This document shows positions 45,289 to 56,900 of a stretch of DNA of 64,000 nt, piece after piece. Origin of the DNA: Dipteris shenzhenensis (lineage: Eukaryota; Polypodiophyta; Polypodiopsida; Gleicheniales); NCBI GenBank assembly GCA_047967505.1, contig CM106539.1, one strand, 5' to 3'. Numbering within the stretch: position 1 is the first letter of the stretch; every line of letters starts with the position of its first letter. A model generated the notes under the pieces. It was not told the origin of the DNA and did not search any database. It saw only the letters and a list, made by a program, of their open reading frames with translations. The position numbers and the translations under genes were made by a program.

Positions 45289-45359
45289 GTTGAACTGGAA
45301 AAAAGGAAAAAAATCTATTACTGATGAGCTGAGAAGAAAGGGGAAGAAAAGCGAGGCTT

Positions 45360-46160
45360 ACTATCAGAGCACGTCTATAGACCCGTCTGATTTGCGCGTC
45401 TATAGACACGTCTAATAGAGCGTCTAACAGAGCGTCTAATAGAGCGTTTAACAGAGCGTCTAACAAAGCGTTTAACAGGGCATCTAACAGAGCGTCTAAT
45501 AGAGCGTCTATAGACGCGTTTGTGTGTGTCTGCAACAAGCCAGACGCGCGGTTAGACGTGCCTGTAGACGCACTTTAAGATGTGCCCTAAGACGCGCCTA
45601 TAAACGCGCTTCGACAGACGAGATTTCTAAAAAGTCAAAAAGGACGTTGCGCCCAACACAAAAACGTGACACTCATACCTAGATCCTGCGCTTCCTGGAT
45701 ACGAGAAAGTACAAAACTGGAGAGAGCAAACTTCCAAACAAGATCAACTGCAAAAAGACTTACTTGGATAAAGGTATGGAAGGTTCTTCTTTCTTTTCCA
45801 AACTTGCTTCTTCTCCTTGTTCGTCCTCCTCTCCTTTAAGCTTAGAAGTAAGTGTAGGTACGGTCTCTTTCTCTTGAGTGAAAGCTTGGAAGTAAGTATG
45901 GGAGGCTCTCTCTTAAGCTTCGAATCTATGGATCTGCTAATAAAGAAGGAAGGAAGCCGCGTGCGAAGTTTAAGTAATGTGTAAAGAAAAGCAAAGCGAG
46001 CGGCGCGCTGAAAAGCAGGTTTAAAAGCCGCGTCTATATTCACGTCTATTAGCGCGTCTATAGGTGCGTCTAAATACACAGAGTAGACGCGCGTTTAGAC
46101 GCGCTGTTAGACGCGATGTTAGACACGACTATAGACGCGGCAATAGACGCAACACAGAGT
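45360..46160. promoter_or_regulatory. Central intergenic region with TAGACGC motif clusters
   Basis: Between the divergent genes, motif clusters at 45375-45620 (GCGTCTAACAGAGCGTCTAA...) and 46025-46155 (TAGACGCGCGTTTAGACGCG) repeat the same word as the element ends, flanking a motif-poor 400 bp. A poly-Leu/Ala frame across 45266-45538 is a translation of the repeat. It is likely the bidirectional promoter; sharing its motif with the termini suggests autoregulation (inference). Confidence 0.6.
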
Positions 46161-46340
46161 TTAAATTAAACATTTGAAGAAGAGCAAATTTGGTGGGATG
46201 TTTGTTTGTAGGATGTCTCCATCTTCAACAAGTAGCTCAAGTGAGGATGAATCCCTCCGTATCCACCATCGTGAAATGTGGTTGGAGCAAAAAATCAAAT
46301 GTCTATGTGATCGATGTCGAGGGAACATGTATCGTGCATG

Positions 46341-46586
46341 CTCGGGGGGGTCACAACGTATAAACCCTCTATATCACGTGCGTTCAAGGACTATTTCTAA
46401 AATCCCTTATTTGTAAAATTTTCATTAATAAAATGTAACCTTTTTCTATACAAATCTGTAAATTTTTCCCAAAATTGTTTTAAATACTCCCTTATGTAGA
46501 TTAACTTTTGTAAAAATTAGATATTAAAAATGTCCTTCTGTTGAACTCACGTGATAGGGTTACATATGATGAGTGACCCCCCCGAG
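46341..46586 (+). mobile_element. hAT-type MITE, copy C
   Basis: 246 bp, CTCGGGGGGGTCAC / GTGACCCCCCCGAG, perfect 8-bp target duplications CGTGCATG (46333-46340 and 46587-46594). Inserted in the first exon of the CACTA transposase gene: removing the element and one duplication joins MYRAC to an uninterrupted frame up to the splice donor at 46653. Confidence 0.95.
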
Positions 46587-48692
46587 CGTGCATGCAGGAT
46601 TACACTCAATCATATCTCAAAGTATGGAGAATGGGATGTGACCGTAAACAGGGTAAGGGTTTGTAAGTTAAGGTTGATTGAGATACCTATGGGTGTTCAT
46701 ATGTTTGAATTATGATCCCGTTTTAATTTAATACAGGATGCAGTGCCACACCCGCACATGTTACCCTATGCCCATCGTGAGGAGGCGAAGCGTCGGTGAT
46801 ATGAGGTGGGATCTTCAGGAGGGACCGTTACGGATGCATGGAGTGATGGTGATAGTAGCCCTCCGCCATTACCTCATGAAGCCGTGGAGGAGGAGGTGTT
46901 TGATGATATGGTGCGGGATTTATATGTCCATCAAGGGAGGGATAATAGCATGGAGCAGGATGATCTTTTTACCGCAGCATCGACTCCACTGTTTGAGGGG
47001 TGCACATTCTCTGTTCTACGTGCCTCCCTTGAGTTACTAAACTTGCAAACCATCTATGGATGGAGCAATGCAAGTTTGAATGCATTACTCAAGTAAGCTT
47101 TAAAGTCGATTTTGCAAACATGGTGAATTATGCTAGTGGGTCAATTACTCGAATGCTTTTCCTCATTTATGGTCTTCACGTGCAGGCTATTGTGTAAAAT
47201 GCTTCCAAGGGAGAATAAGTTACCACCTCAAGAGATATGGCAAGGCAACATGCGACCTCTCTTGGAGGATTAGATTACAAGCGCATCCATGCATGTGTCA
47301 ACGATTGCGTTTTGTTTCGTGGACTACATAAGGATGCAAGAGAGTGTCCTACTTGTGGAGAGGCAAGATATAGAGCAGATCTCAAAACCTTGGACGTGCC
47401 TCGTAAGGTATTGCGACATTTTCCCATAATCCCTCGCATCCAACATATGTTCAAGTGCAAATCTATTACAAAGCTCATGGAGAGCTCATGTCATGGCATT
47501 CCTCCCATCGATCAACCGATGGCAAGTGGAGAACTCCCGCGGACTCTCCTGCGTGGAAGCATATTGAAGACACATGGCCAAGCTTCAAGGAAGAACCTAG
47601 GAGCTTGAGACTTGGATTGGGTATGGACGGTGTGAACCCATTTGGTCTCAAAAGCACGTCTTACAGTGTATGGCCAGTGGTATTGGTGAATTACAATCTT
47701 CCACCCTCTATGGCTATTAAGAAAGGACATGTCATGCTGTCCCTTCTAATTCCAGGGAAACATAAAGTCAAAAACCCTGATGTTTATTTGGAGCCTTTGA
47801 TTGATGAGCTAGAGATACTTTGGAGAGCTATCGAGGTGCATGATGTGAGCAAGCCTCCCTCGTCACGAGACTTCAACTACAAAGCAGTCTTGATGTGAGC
47901 TCAAAGGAAATAGATCCCACCACGCTTGAGAATGCTCGAGTTATGTCAGTGGAGGCGGTTTGTTTAGTGGAGGAGACATTTCCACGTTCTATTCTCACAA
48001 GCCAACTACATCTCATACTACATTTGGTGGATGAGATTGCTATATGCGGTACTATACATGCACGATGGTTGTTCTTCCTCGAGCGCTTCATGAAGACCTT
48101 GAAGGGCTTCGTGAGACAAAATGCAAGACCCGAAGGTAGCATGGCCGAGGGTTGGTTGGTACAAGAGTCACTTGTATATATTTCTGAGTTTCTTGTTGAT
48201 GTGGATAGCTCTCTCCCACAACTATGGAGAGATGATGAAGAACTAAGGATGACCTCTATTGTGCCTCAAGGAAAAGGACGCAACAAAGTAATAGACACGG
48301 AGTTGCATAATAGTATCAACCTCTTTTGTGTGCTTAATAGTGATGTGATGAAAAGATGGGTGACAAGATACGAGGATGCAAAGGCAAGAAGACAAGAAGA
48401 AAGGGCCCTCTTTCGTACACACCACGGATCTTGTGTGCAATACCCTCAGCATCTAAGAGCACTTCCAAAGGATATTCATGTGGATTGGCTACTTGATGAA
48501 ATGGAGAAAGCAGAGAAAGACGAGGGGATGCATATCACAATGGAAGAATGGGAGTATGCTAGGGGATGCATGAGCAAGGTCGGTATATAGAATGTTATGC
48601 ATAAGTTAGGAGCTTTTTATAATTTAGATTGCTTATTTAATTGATTTTTTCTTGGTGTAGTGCACTATGTTCAATGCTATATGGTGTGAGGG

Positions 48693-48938
48693 CTCGGGGG
48701 GGTCACTATATAGAAACCCTCTATACCACGTGCGTTCAAGGCCTATTTCTAAAATCCCTTATCTGTAAATTTTTCACTAATAAAATGTACCCCTTTTCTA
48801 TACAAATCTGTAAATTTTTTCCAAAACTATTTTAAATAGTCCCTTATGTATATTTATTTCTGTAAATTTTAGAAATAAAAAGTATCCTTCTGTTGAACTC
48901 ACGTGGTAGGGTTACATATGATGAGTGACCCCCCCGAG
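48693..48938 (+). mobile_element. hAT-type MITE, copy D
   Basis: 246 bp with CTCGGGGGGGTCAC / GTGACCCCCCCGAG and perfect 8-bp target duplications TGTGAGGG (48685-48692 and 48939-48946). It lies in the DUF4216 exon of the CACTA transposase gene. Very similar to copy B internally (ACCCCTTTTCTATACAAATC). Confidence 0.95.
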
Positions 48939-49857
48939 TGTGAGGGCAAGCATTTTCGAACACAACGGATTGATGATAAGAGAAACACACAAGATTGCGG
49001 CGTCATTGCTAGCTTTGAGGGAGCCAATGGAGCCATGGATGATTATTGTGGCATAACAAGATATCATTATGCTTGACTTTCGACGCTTCTTTGTGTATGT
49101 TTTGGATGTAAAGTGGTTTAAGGACGTGGTGGAAAGAGGCCCTAATGCAACAATCAAATGCCATGCAAGTGGCTTTGTAACTATTGACTCCACAAAGTTT
49201 TGGCAAAGTAGGAAGGACACACTAGTACTACCGCAACAATGTGAACAGGTACTGTGCACACACATAAAAATACTCGCTTTTAAATATTTGATGCAAGAAA
49301 AGTAACATGATTGTATTTGTGTTTGAATTAGGTTGTCTATCAACCAATGGTGGATAATAATATATGGTGGCATGTCATACCTATTATGCCACGTTCCAAA
49401 GTGATGTATAGTACATTTACTAATATGGAGCGTATGGAGGATGATCATGGCCATGGACGTGATGATGACCGTGATACAAGAGAGGAGGATGATCATGAGA
49501 TAGGAGATATAGATATTGAGGCCATTACCCGTGAGGACGAGCCTACCATTGGAGATGCTGATTTCGATGAGCACATGAGTGGCACAAGTAGTAGTGGGTT
49601 GAATGTATTTGTAGATCTAAACACTTGTTTGGATTTTGAAGTAGATAGTTTGGCAAGGGTTGATCTCATTGAGGATGAGATTGAACCGTAGCCCCACAAT
49701 TGATATTGGCAAAACTATTTTACATATTGTCTCATTCTCCTCATCTCACTTAATTCTTGTATATGTGGGCTTGCAAAAAATTATGTGCTTTGGTAATCAT
49801 GGGCAATGTTTGGAAAGCAATGATGTACACCAAAATCTCACTTTCTGTATTCTCTGG

Positions 49858-50125
49858 AGCGCGTCTATTGACGCGTCTAAATGCGCATCTGATTCTCAGT
49901 GTAAACGCGCAAATACACGTGCAAATAGACGCGCTAATAAACGGGATGTTAGATGGGCCCGTATTTTCTCAGGTCAGACGCGCAAATAGATGCAGTGATT
50001 CACGCGCAAATAGACGAGCTTTTAGATGTGCATGTAGACCCACCCGTAATTTCTCTACTAAAGCAACGCCTATAGATGCGCCCGCTATTTTGCGCGTCTA
50101 CCAAGTGCGTCTATAGTTGCTTTGT
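49858..50125. repeat. Right subterminal TAGACGC repeats
   Basis: CGCGTCTATTGACGCGTCTAAATGC and many degenerate copies (AATAGACGCG, GCGTCTATAG, GATGCGCCCG) up to the right terminus. The mirror of the left cluster, although mutated copies (TAGATGTG, TAGACGAG) are more frequent here. Confidence 0.85.
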
Positions 50126-50137
50126 GTTGTTGTGGGA

Positions 50138-50375
50138 GCGAAAGTCATAGAGTGAGTTGGCCATAACTTTTGCATATTGCAACAAAGTACCATTATGTTG
50201 GGTCTTTAAATTCTTGTAAAAGACCTTTTCTCCCCCTTTTCTGCAAGTCTATGCGGGTTGATTTAGCAAAAAGCATCATATATAGGAGTCAATGTGTTTT
50301 GAGGGAGATAGCAAGTTGATTTGGCTCGTTACCGTCTCGTCTCTTTCAAAATTAGCTTGTTTTCCTAGAGGTTGC
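50138..50375. repeat. Segment X, copy 2 (right part)
   Basis: Resumes at GCGAAAGTCATAGAG and matches 40197-40432 to CCTAGAGGTTGC. With 42266-43211 it forms one X copy interrupted by the CACTA-like element. Confidence 0.9.
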
Positions 50376-50497
50376 TGTAAGAAAATAATACAACGTCTGT
50401 GCTCAACAGCTAACAGGATCTCGTACGCAAGAGAGAAAAGCAGATAGTATGGAGAATCAAAAAATTTAATTATTGTAGAACTGATACAATAGATGGC
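50376..50497 (-). repeat. Copia LTR fragment (122 bp)
   Basis: TGTAAGAAAATAATACAACG to ACAATAGATGGC, the plus-strand left end of the 720-bp copia LTR. It is cut at 50497 and joined to segment P' with a 2-bp overlap (GC). This is a tandem-duplication breakpoint, not an LTR end. Confidence 0.85.
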
Positions 50498-51997
50498 ACT
50501 GTGCAGAACTGAAGATGAAGCGCGAGAAAGGCAAGCCAATGCTTTATAGTAATCAAACGTCAAACATCGCGGGTTGCCAGCCTGGACATTTGACTTCACA
50601 AATCCATGCATGCATCGTTGTGACTCGGTCCCGTCTCTCTCAAAACATATTAAAATCGAGCCCCCTTTGCCAGGTTCTTGGTGCTCCAAGTCGACTGTCA
50701 AAGGGCGGCCTCTTGAGGTATTTCTGTGCAGCTCACTGTTGTAACATTTCAAGCACTTCCCTTGAGCATTTTGCCTAGTGGCACGAGAACCCAAACGAGC
50801 ATTCCAGCTCTAATAAAACCCATCAATTGCTGGAGCCACATGTTTTTGTCATTGATCACTACAAGCATGCATCGGTTTCCTCTTATGGAGGAAAGGAGGG
50901 ACACCGTACCACAATTGCACTTTAAGAAGAGGACCTCTTCCACTTCGATAGGAATATGAGTCTAGAAAAAGGAGGTTGAGGAGCTTCATAAAATCTTGGA
51001 GAGCAAGGCATTCCTTGCGCTCCATGAGAAATAGAGGCTCCTACTTCTACAAGAAGGTTTTGAGCTACACCAAGCAAAGAGAAAGATCCAAGCTTATGGC
51101 CTCTTTCCAAGCTACCTTTTCCTATTTTAACTATATGTTGGAAATTATGCCAAAGACTACACCAAGACCAATAACTAGCCTTAGTAATTACACTCATTTT
51201 AGTCACACATAAGTTGAACTTCTTCGTAGCACACTGTCATTGTTGTCACATAAGCTAGGCTAGCATCCATGGATATGATTCCTAGAGGATATACCGTTCA
51301 CATGCTTAAACAAGCATATTTTTTAATGCCATTGTTTTTTAATATCTTCTGGTTGAGTGAGGGTGTTTTCAAAAAAAACATTGAGATTTACACCACCTTT
51401 CGCATGTGAAAGAGATCCAATTGTTCAATGTTATCAAGCCATTCTCCAAGTTCATTTAGTTGGACTAAATCTAGCTAATTGGCGCCCCTGCACCATGATC
51501 AAAATCTTCGCAGTGTGCACAGTCAAGGATAATCTTATAATGTAGCCGATGATGAGCTATGTAAGATGAGATATCATGAGTGAGATACTACTTATAGACT
51601 CCACACCTACCTTGGCAACAAGACATGGTATCATTCAAAGAGAATGAAGCAATAGCTAGTTATCATGCACCTCGGGGGGGTCACTACGTTTAAACCCTCT
51701 ATATCACGTGTGTTCAAGGCCTATTATAAAAATCCCTTATCTGTAAATTTTTCATTAATAAAATGTGCCCCTTTTCTATACAAATATGTAATTTATTTCC
51801 AAAACTATTTTAAATAGTCCCTTATGAATATTTATTTATGTAAATTTTAGAAATAAAAAATATCCTTCTATTGAACTCACGTGATAGGGTTACATATGAT
51901 GAGTGACCCCCTGAGTCAAGCACCATCAATCCTAGTGAGATCATAGCCAACTAAACTTAGGCATAGCGAAAGGAAACCATCCATAAATGATGCAAAA
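50498..51997. repeat. Segment P': duplicated peroxidase upstream region without the gene
   Basis: Matches 38050-39248 from ACTGTGCAGAACTGAAG onward but starts inside the peroxidase 5' region, so no coding exon is present. Differences include a roughly 14-bp insertion at the TATA position (50550) and a roughly 30-bp insertion near 50640. MITE copy E is inserted at 51671. Confidence 0.85.
51671..51915 (+). mobile_element. hAT-type MITE, copy E
   Basis: 245 bp, CTCGGGGGGGTCAC / GTGACCCCCTGAG. Flanking TCATGCAC (51663-51670) and TCAAGCAC (51916-51923) form an 8-bp duplication with one later change. The same locus in segment P (39178) has a single TCATGCAC, showing the pre-insertion state. Confidence 0.95.
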
Positions 51998-53171
51998 TAA
52001 GGACTCCTCTCTTCTCTTCGGTGCTCTATGCATGGAGTCCATGAATATAGCCACGTGTTTGGGACTTCTACCTCTTTATAAACCTAGCCCATTAATATTT
52101 TACCCATCCGATATCTCTCGCTCCCCCTTGAATTGCACACTATGTACAATTGATAGTTATTAAGCATCATAAATAAGATAGGAATAGACACAACCACAGG
52201 GGTGACTAAAACTAGCTTTCTGGTGATTATTTCAATCACCATGTTGGTTTCAACAATTATGCAATGGCACAATGTATTTTCAAAACATGGGAGAATCCAC
52301 ATGCAAGAAAACTCACGGATCGACTTAGTTGATTATGTGATCACAAGCTCACTTGCAAAGTACATCATTGAATACATCAAGATTGAGGAGGAATCTCTTG
52401 AGTCACAGTGCCTGTAGGCATAATTGTTAGAAACGTGGTGTGTAATTGTGTGTGTGTGTGTGTGTGTGTAGATGCCAATGGAGATACATGATCTATGCAA
52501 CGAAATAGGATCCATTGCGAACAAAGACCATTTTGGAACACAACAGATTGGGTAGCCACCACGAAGAGAACCCCAAAATAACCCCAAAGAGATGGACCTT
52601 TTGTTGAATCAAGTTGCTACACCATAGCTTGAATATGTTAGAATAGAACTAGTTTGTATAACAACTCATACTGATTTGGGAAAAAGCATCATATATAAAA
52701 GTTGTTGTGCATTGAGGGGAGTTAGTCTCCTTCTAGTATAGGAAAAATTAGAGAGCGATCCATCACTATTGCATCTCACAACAGAGTACCAAAGTATCAT
52801 CATGTTGGATCTCAAAATTCTTAAAATAGTCCTATTCTAGAAAACCGAATGGGTCGATTTGGCAAAATCCATCATATACAAAAGTCAAGGTGCTACGACA
52901 GAGACAATCTCCTCTTGGGATAGCAAAAGAGGAGCGAAATTCATAGAGTGAGCTGGCCATAACTTTTGCATATTGCAACAAAGTACCATTATGTTGGATC
53001 TTTAAATTCTTGTAAAAGACCTTTTCTCCCCCTTTTCTGCAAGTCTATGGGGGTTGATTTAGCAAAAAGCATCATATATAGGAGTCGATGTGTTTTGAGG
53101 GAGATAGCAAGTTGATTTGGCTCGTTACCGTCTCGTCTCTTTCAAAATTAGCTTGTTTTCCTAGAGGTTGC
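51998..53171. repeat. Segment X, copy 3
   Basis: TAAGGACTCC... to CCTAGAGGTTGC. (GT)n at about 52450-52470. It has an empty CACTA site (AAAGAGGAGCGAAATTC, about 52927) and continues into the 3' LTR of copia element 2, as copy 1 does at 40432. Confidence 0.88.
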
Positions 53172-53893
53172 TGTAAGAAAATAATACAATGTCTGTGCTC
53201 AACAGATAACAGGATCTCGTACGCAAGAGAGAAAAGCAGATAGTATGGAGAATCAAAAAATTTGATTACTGTAGAACTGATACAATAGATGGCGCTGCCT
53301 CCTAGCCGTGCGCTCCTGTGAAAGACACTTCGATGGCGTGCTCGAAACAGTAGAGGACGGATGCTGGAGGCTAAGGAATCAGGGTTGCTGTAGCCAGTGA
53401 TGAAATGGGCTTCACGGGCTTGCTCTTATATAGCCACCACTCGTAGTCGGTTAGACCCAATTGGGTGACTGATCGAGTCCGCCCAAAACGGCCGACTGGG
53501 AGTCAGTCTCGAAATAGGCCACCGACCACACGATAGAATTGGTGCGCAAAATAGAGCAAATGACCTACGGACTCCGTTCAGCCCAGAGCCATCCGGGATC
53601 ATCTGGGGCTCCAAACAGGCCCCGGAACCCGAGAGTGGGCTACCCCGAGAAATGCTCCATCCACGCTCAGTGCGATCAGTCATGGGATGCCTTCCTGCAC
53701 TTGCATGTAGCCTAGTTGGCAGTGTGCCAACTTCGTCCAACCATCAGGCCACACATGGCCCCCATTTGTGTCCAAACCAGGACCTACCGGATAATCGAGC
53801 TACTCAAATGCCTTCTCCTCATATGGGGGGCTTACAAGTAGAGTTAGCTAGCTCCCGCATAGTTAGACGAGAGTGGAGCATTGATATCTAACA
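53172..53893 (-). repeat. Copia element 2, 3' LTR
   Basis: 722 bp; plus-strand ends TGTAAG and CTAACA. On the minus strand GGCTATATAAGAGC (near 53430) is a TATA candidate. Confidence 0.9.
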
Positions 53894-53923
53894 CCCCCCC
53901 TCAATGTCCACCTGCAAGTGAAC

Positions 53924-56900
53924 TTACTTTTTCGGTCCAATGCCAAGTCGATGAAGATGCCTCTCCAGCAAGTCTCTTCCAAGAGCCTTCGTGAAGATGT
54001 CCGCAGCATTCTCTGTAGTCGGACAGTACACCAAGTCGACCTCTCCATCCATGATGAGCTCACGTACAAAGTGATATTGAATCTCAATGTGTTTTGTGCG
54101 AGCATGGAACACAGGGTTCTTTGCAATCGCCATGCAACTCTGATTGTCACATGATAATTGCATAGGCTTTTTCTGCACTGCACCCATATCCCCTAAAATC
54201 CTCCTCAACCACACTGCCTCGCAAGAAGCAAAGCATGCAGATTTGTACTTAGCCTCGGTAGAAGAAAGAGCAACTGTGGGTTGCTTCTTGCTGACCCATG
54301 ACACAACTCTAGATCCAAGTGAAAAACAGTAACCTGTCACTGATCTCCTGCTATCCACATCTCCTGCCCACCAATGTCACAGAATCCGGTCAAGATGTTG
54401 CCCTTGGTATAGGTGATGCCAACATCAAGTGTGCCTTTGATGTATTCTAGCACCCGCATCCCTGTCCTCCAATGGTTCTCCCGGGGCTTATTGAAAAACC
54501 TGCTTAGTACACCAGTCACAAAGCTGATGTCCGGCCGCGTGTTGCATAAGTAAATCAAGCTACCGACAAGTCTTCTATACTTCGCTTCGTCCACCAGTGG
54601 TGATGAATCCTCGTTTGAGAGCTTCACGTCAACCTCCATAGGGGTACCAACTGTCTTGTACTCAGCCATGCCAAATGCCTTCAGTATCTCTCCAGCATAC
54701 TTCAGCTGTGAAATGAAGATCTGTTTCGGCTCTTGCCAAACTTCAATCCCCAAACAGAAATGCATCAGTCCGAGGTCTGTCATTTCAAACTCTCTTCCTA
54801 GCAAATACTTTGTCTGCGAGATGTTCTCTTCATGGTTCCCTGTTATGACAAGGTCATCCACATAAAGGACCACGATCATACACGTGTCTCCTTCTCTAGA
54901 GATATACAAATTCGCATCAGATGGGCTCCTCCTGAACCCGTTTTGCAGAAAGTAGGCATCAATTTATTGGTACCATGCTCGTGGGGCCTGTTTCAGCCCG
55001 TAAAGTGCCTTCTTCAGTTTACAGACTTTACCTTCTAAACCGGGGATCACAAAACCTGGTGGTTGTTCCATGTATACCTCCTCCTTGAGATCTCCATTCA
55101 GAAAGGCGGATTTTACATCCATCTGAAACATGGGCCAGCTTCCCTGAGCAACTAAAGCCAAAACATTGCGAATTGTGGTTAGTCGAGCTGTGGGAACAAA
55201 AGTATCCTGATAATCAAAACCATGTACCTGTGCGAATCCTTTTGCCATGAGCCGAGCCTTGTAGTTATCCAACGTGCCGTCGGACTTGTACTTGGTCATG
55301 TACACCCACTTGGTGCGGATTACCTTGCGTTTTGGTGGTCATCCACAAGGTCCCAAGTGTTGTTCTTCATTATGGAGCCATACTCCGACTGCATAGCCTC
55401 CATCCACCTATCATCACCCTGTGCCTCTTCAAGACACTTGGGTTCATCAGCACGGATCACCTCTGTCATCAAAGCATAGTTGACCAAGTGTTCCTGCACC
55501 CTTCTTTGCTCCTCTAATCTCTTAGACCGGCGGTGTTCAGATGGTTCCTCCTCAATGGCTGGAGGTTCTCTATCATCCAAAAGCTGCTTTATCCACTTCG
55601 GGAATGGTTGTTGCCATTGTGGTTCTGTAGGCTCTTCTTCCTCTTCTTTATCTTGAATCCTCCCAAGCACCGTTGGGGGAGTTCGGTCTACTGTTGGTGG
55701 TTGTACTGGATGGATATCCTAGTCCTGGTTGTCTGGGAAGGAAGCATCCTCCTCCAATTGATGCGGCTATTCTGAGAAGACCACATCGCGACTTACTATT
55801 ACCTTCTTGGTTACAGGGTTATAGAGACGGTAACCCTTCGCCTCTTCACTGTAGCCCAAGAAAATACACTTTCGGCTCTTCGGTTCCCATTTGGCTCTGT
55901 TAGCATTAGGGACATGCACAAAACAGTCACATCCAAAAACTCTGAAATGTGCAGCTGAAGGTTTCTTACCAGAAAAGGTCTGCAGTGGAGTCATCCCGTT
56001 CACAACCTTCGTGTAGCTACGATTCAGAATGTAAACTGCCGTGTTACATGCTTCAGCCCAGAAAGTCTTTGGCCAATCTTTCCCTTTCATCATACTCCTG
56101 CCCATTTCGCAGATGACGCGCATCTTGCACTCTGCTACTCCATTTTGCTATGATGTATGCGGCGGGGGTTTCTACCTCTTGATCCCGTGACTTTTGCAGT
56201 AACTTTCAGATTCAGTTGATGTGAACTCTCCACCTCTGTCTGCTCTCAATTTCTTCACCTTCCTCCCCGATTCTTTCTCGACCATTACATGCCATTCCTT
56301 GAACTTACTAAAAGCCTCGTCTTTAGTCTTCATGAAGTATATCCATATCCTTCTACTGTAGTTGTTGATCTGTCTCCATCTTTCCGCAGAGGTCTGTGTG
56401 AACGAGCTCTAGAGGAGCCTTTGCCCTGCTGGCCTATTTAGGAAAGGGCTACCGATGCTCCTTGCCCATCATGCAAGCTTCACATACATCGAGCAGATCT
56501 GAAATTTCTGGTAGGTCTGTAATCATTTTACTTTTTGCATCTCCTTCAAAGAACTAAGGTTTAGATGACCAAACCTCTCATGCCATAGCTTAGTGTTCTT
56601 CACATGGGCTCAAGCACTAAAAGCTGAGAGTTCGTAGATGTTATTGTGCTGTGTACCTTTACCAATGACCTTCCCTTGAAGATCCAAAATCTGTGCACCA
56701 TTCTTATCGAATTTAACTTTGAGGTCCCGATTCGTGATCGCAGAAACGGATAACCAGAGTCCTTACCCTTACCTTTCTTTGATCCAGTCCAGAAAGCCGA
56801 ATCTTCTCTAGTCCTCGTCTTTTGACGCATCTCCTCCTCCAGAAGCATCGCGCTAAAATCCTCAAAGTTGAGGGGTGGATTTCTCTTCTATGTATTTAGC

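Larger units (their letters stand above)
46213..49691 (+). pseudogene. CACTA tnp2-type transposase, decayed
   Basis: Predicted exons 46213-46652, 46737-47092, 47186-48590, 48661-49248 and 49332-49691. Exon 1 has CLCDRCRGNMYRAC (transposase-associated zinc region). Exon 3 starts KMLPREN and has tnp2 signatures IHACVNDCVLFRG, CPTCGEARY, VLRHFPIIPR, RTPADSPAWKHI, RLGLGMDGVNPFG and YNLPPSM, then DUF4218 (HLVDEIAICGTIH, MKTLKGFVRQNARPEGSMAEG). Exon 4 is DUF4216 (RNTQDCGVIASF, DVKWFK, DTLVLPQQCEQ); exon 5 an acidic tail. Damage: TGA at about 46798, frameshifts near 47265 and 47460, and a jump at 47897 from FNYKAVLM straight to the DUF4218 lead-in, meaning the middle of tnp2 is deleted. MITEs split exons 1 and 4. 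Confidence 0.85.
43212..50134. mobile_element. CACTA-like DNA transposon with CACAACAA ends (6,923 bp)
   Basis: Left end CACAACAAGACAAAGCACCC; right end, complemented, CACAACAACACAAAGCAACT; 25 of the first 28 bases agree. It is flanked by GGA (43209-43211 and 50135-50137), the 3-bp target duplication of the CACTA superfamily. The unoccupied site exists at 40187 and about 52920. It contains a tnp2-type transposase gene on the plus strand, a second protein gene on the minus strand, TAGACGC-type repeats at both ends and centrally, and two later MITE insertions. The tnp2 frame is broken and internally deleted, so mobilisation would need a helper. Confidence 0.9.

Noticed and set aside
45266-45538. 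Minus-strand frame with repeated ALLDALLNALLD residues, like a coiled-coil protein
   Set aside because: It is the translation of the TCTAACAGAGCG/TCTAATAGAGCG subterminal-type repeat; no splice or codon signal.
50376-50497. Solo LTR
   Set aside because: Only one edge of the LTR is present; the other side is a recombination junction with P'.
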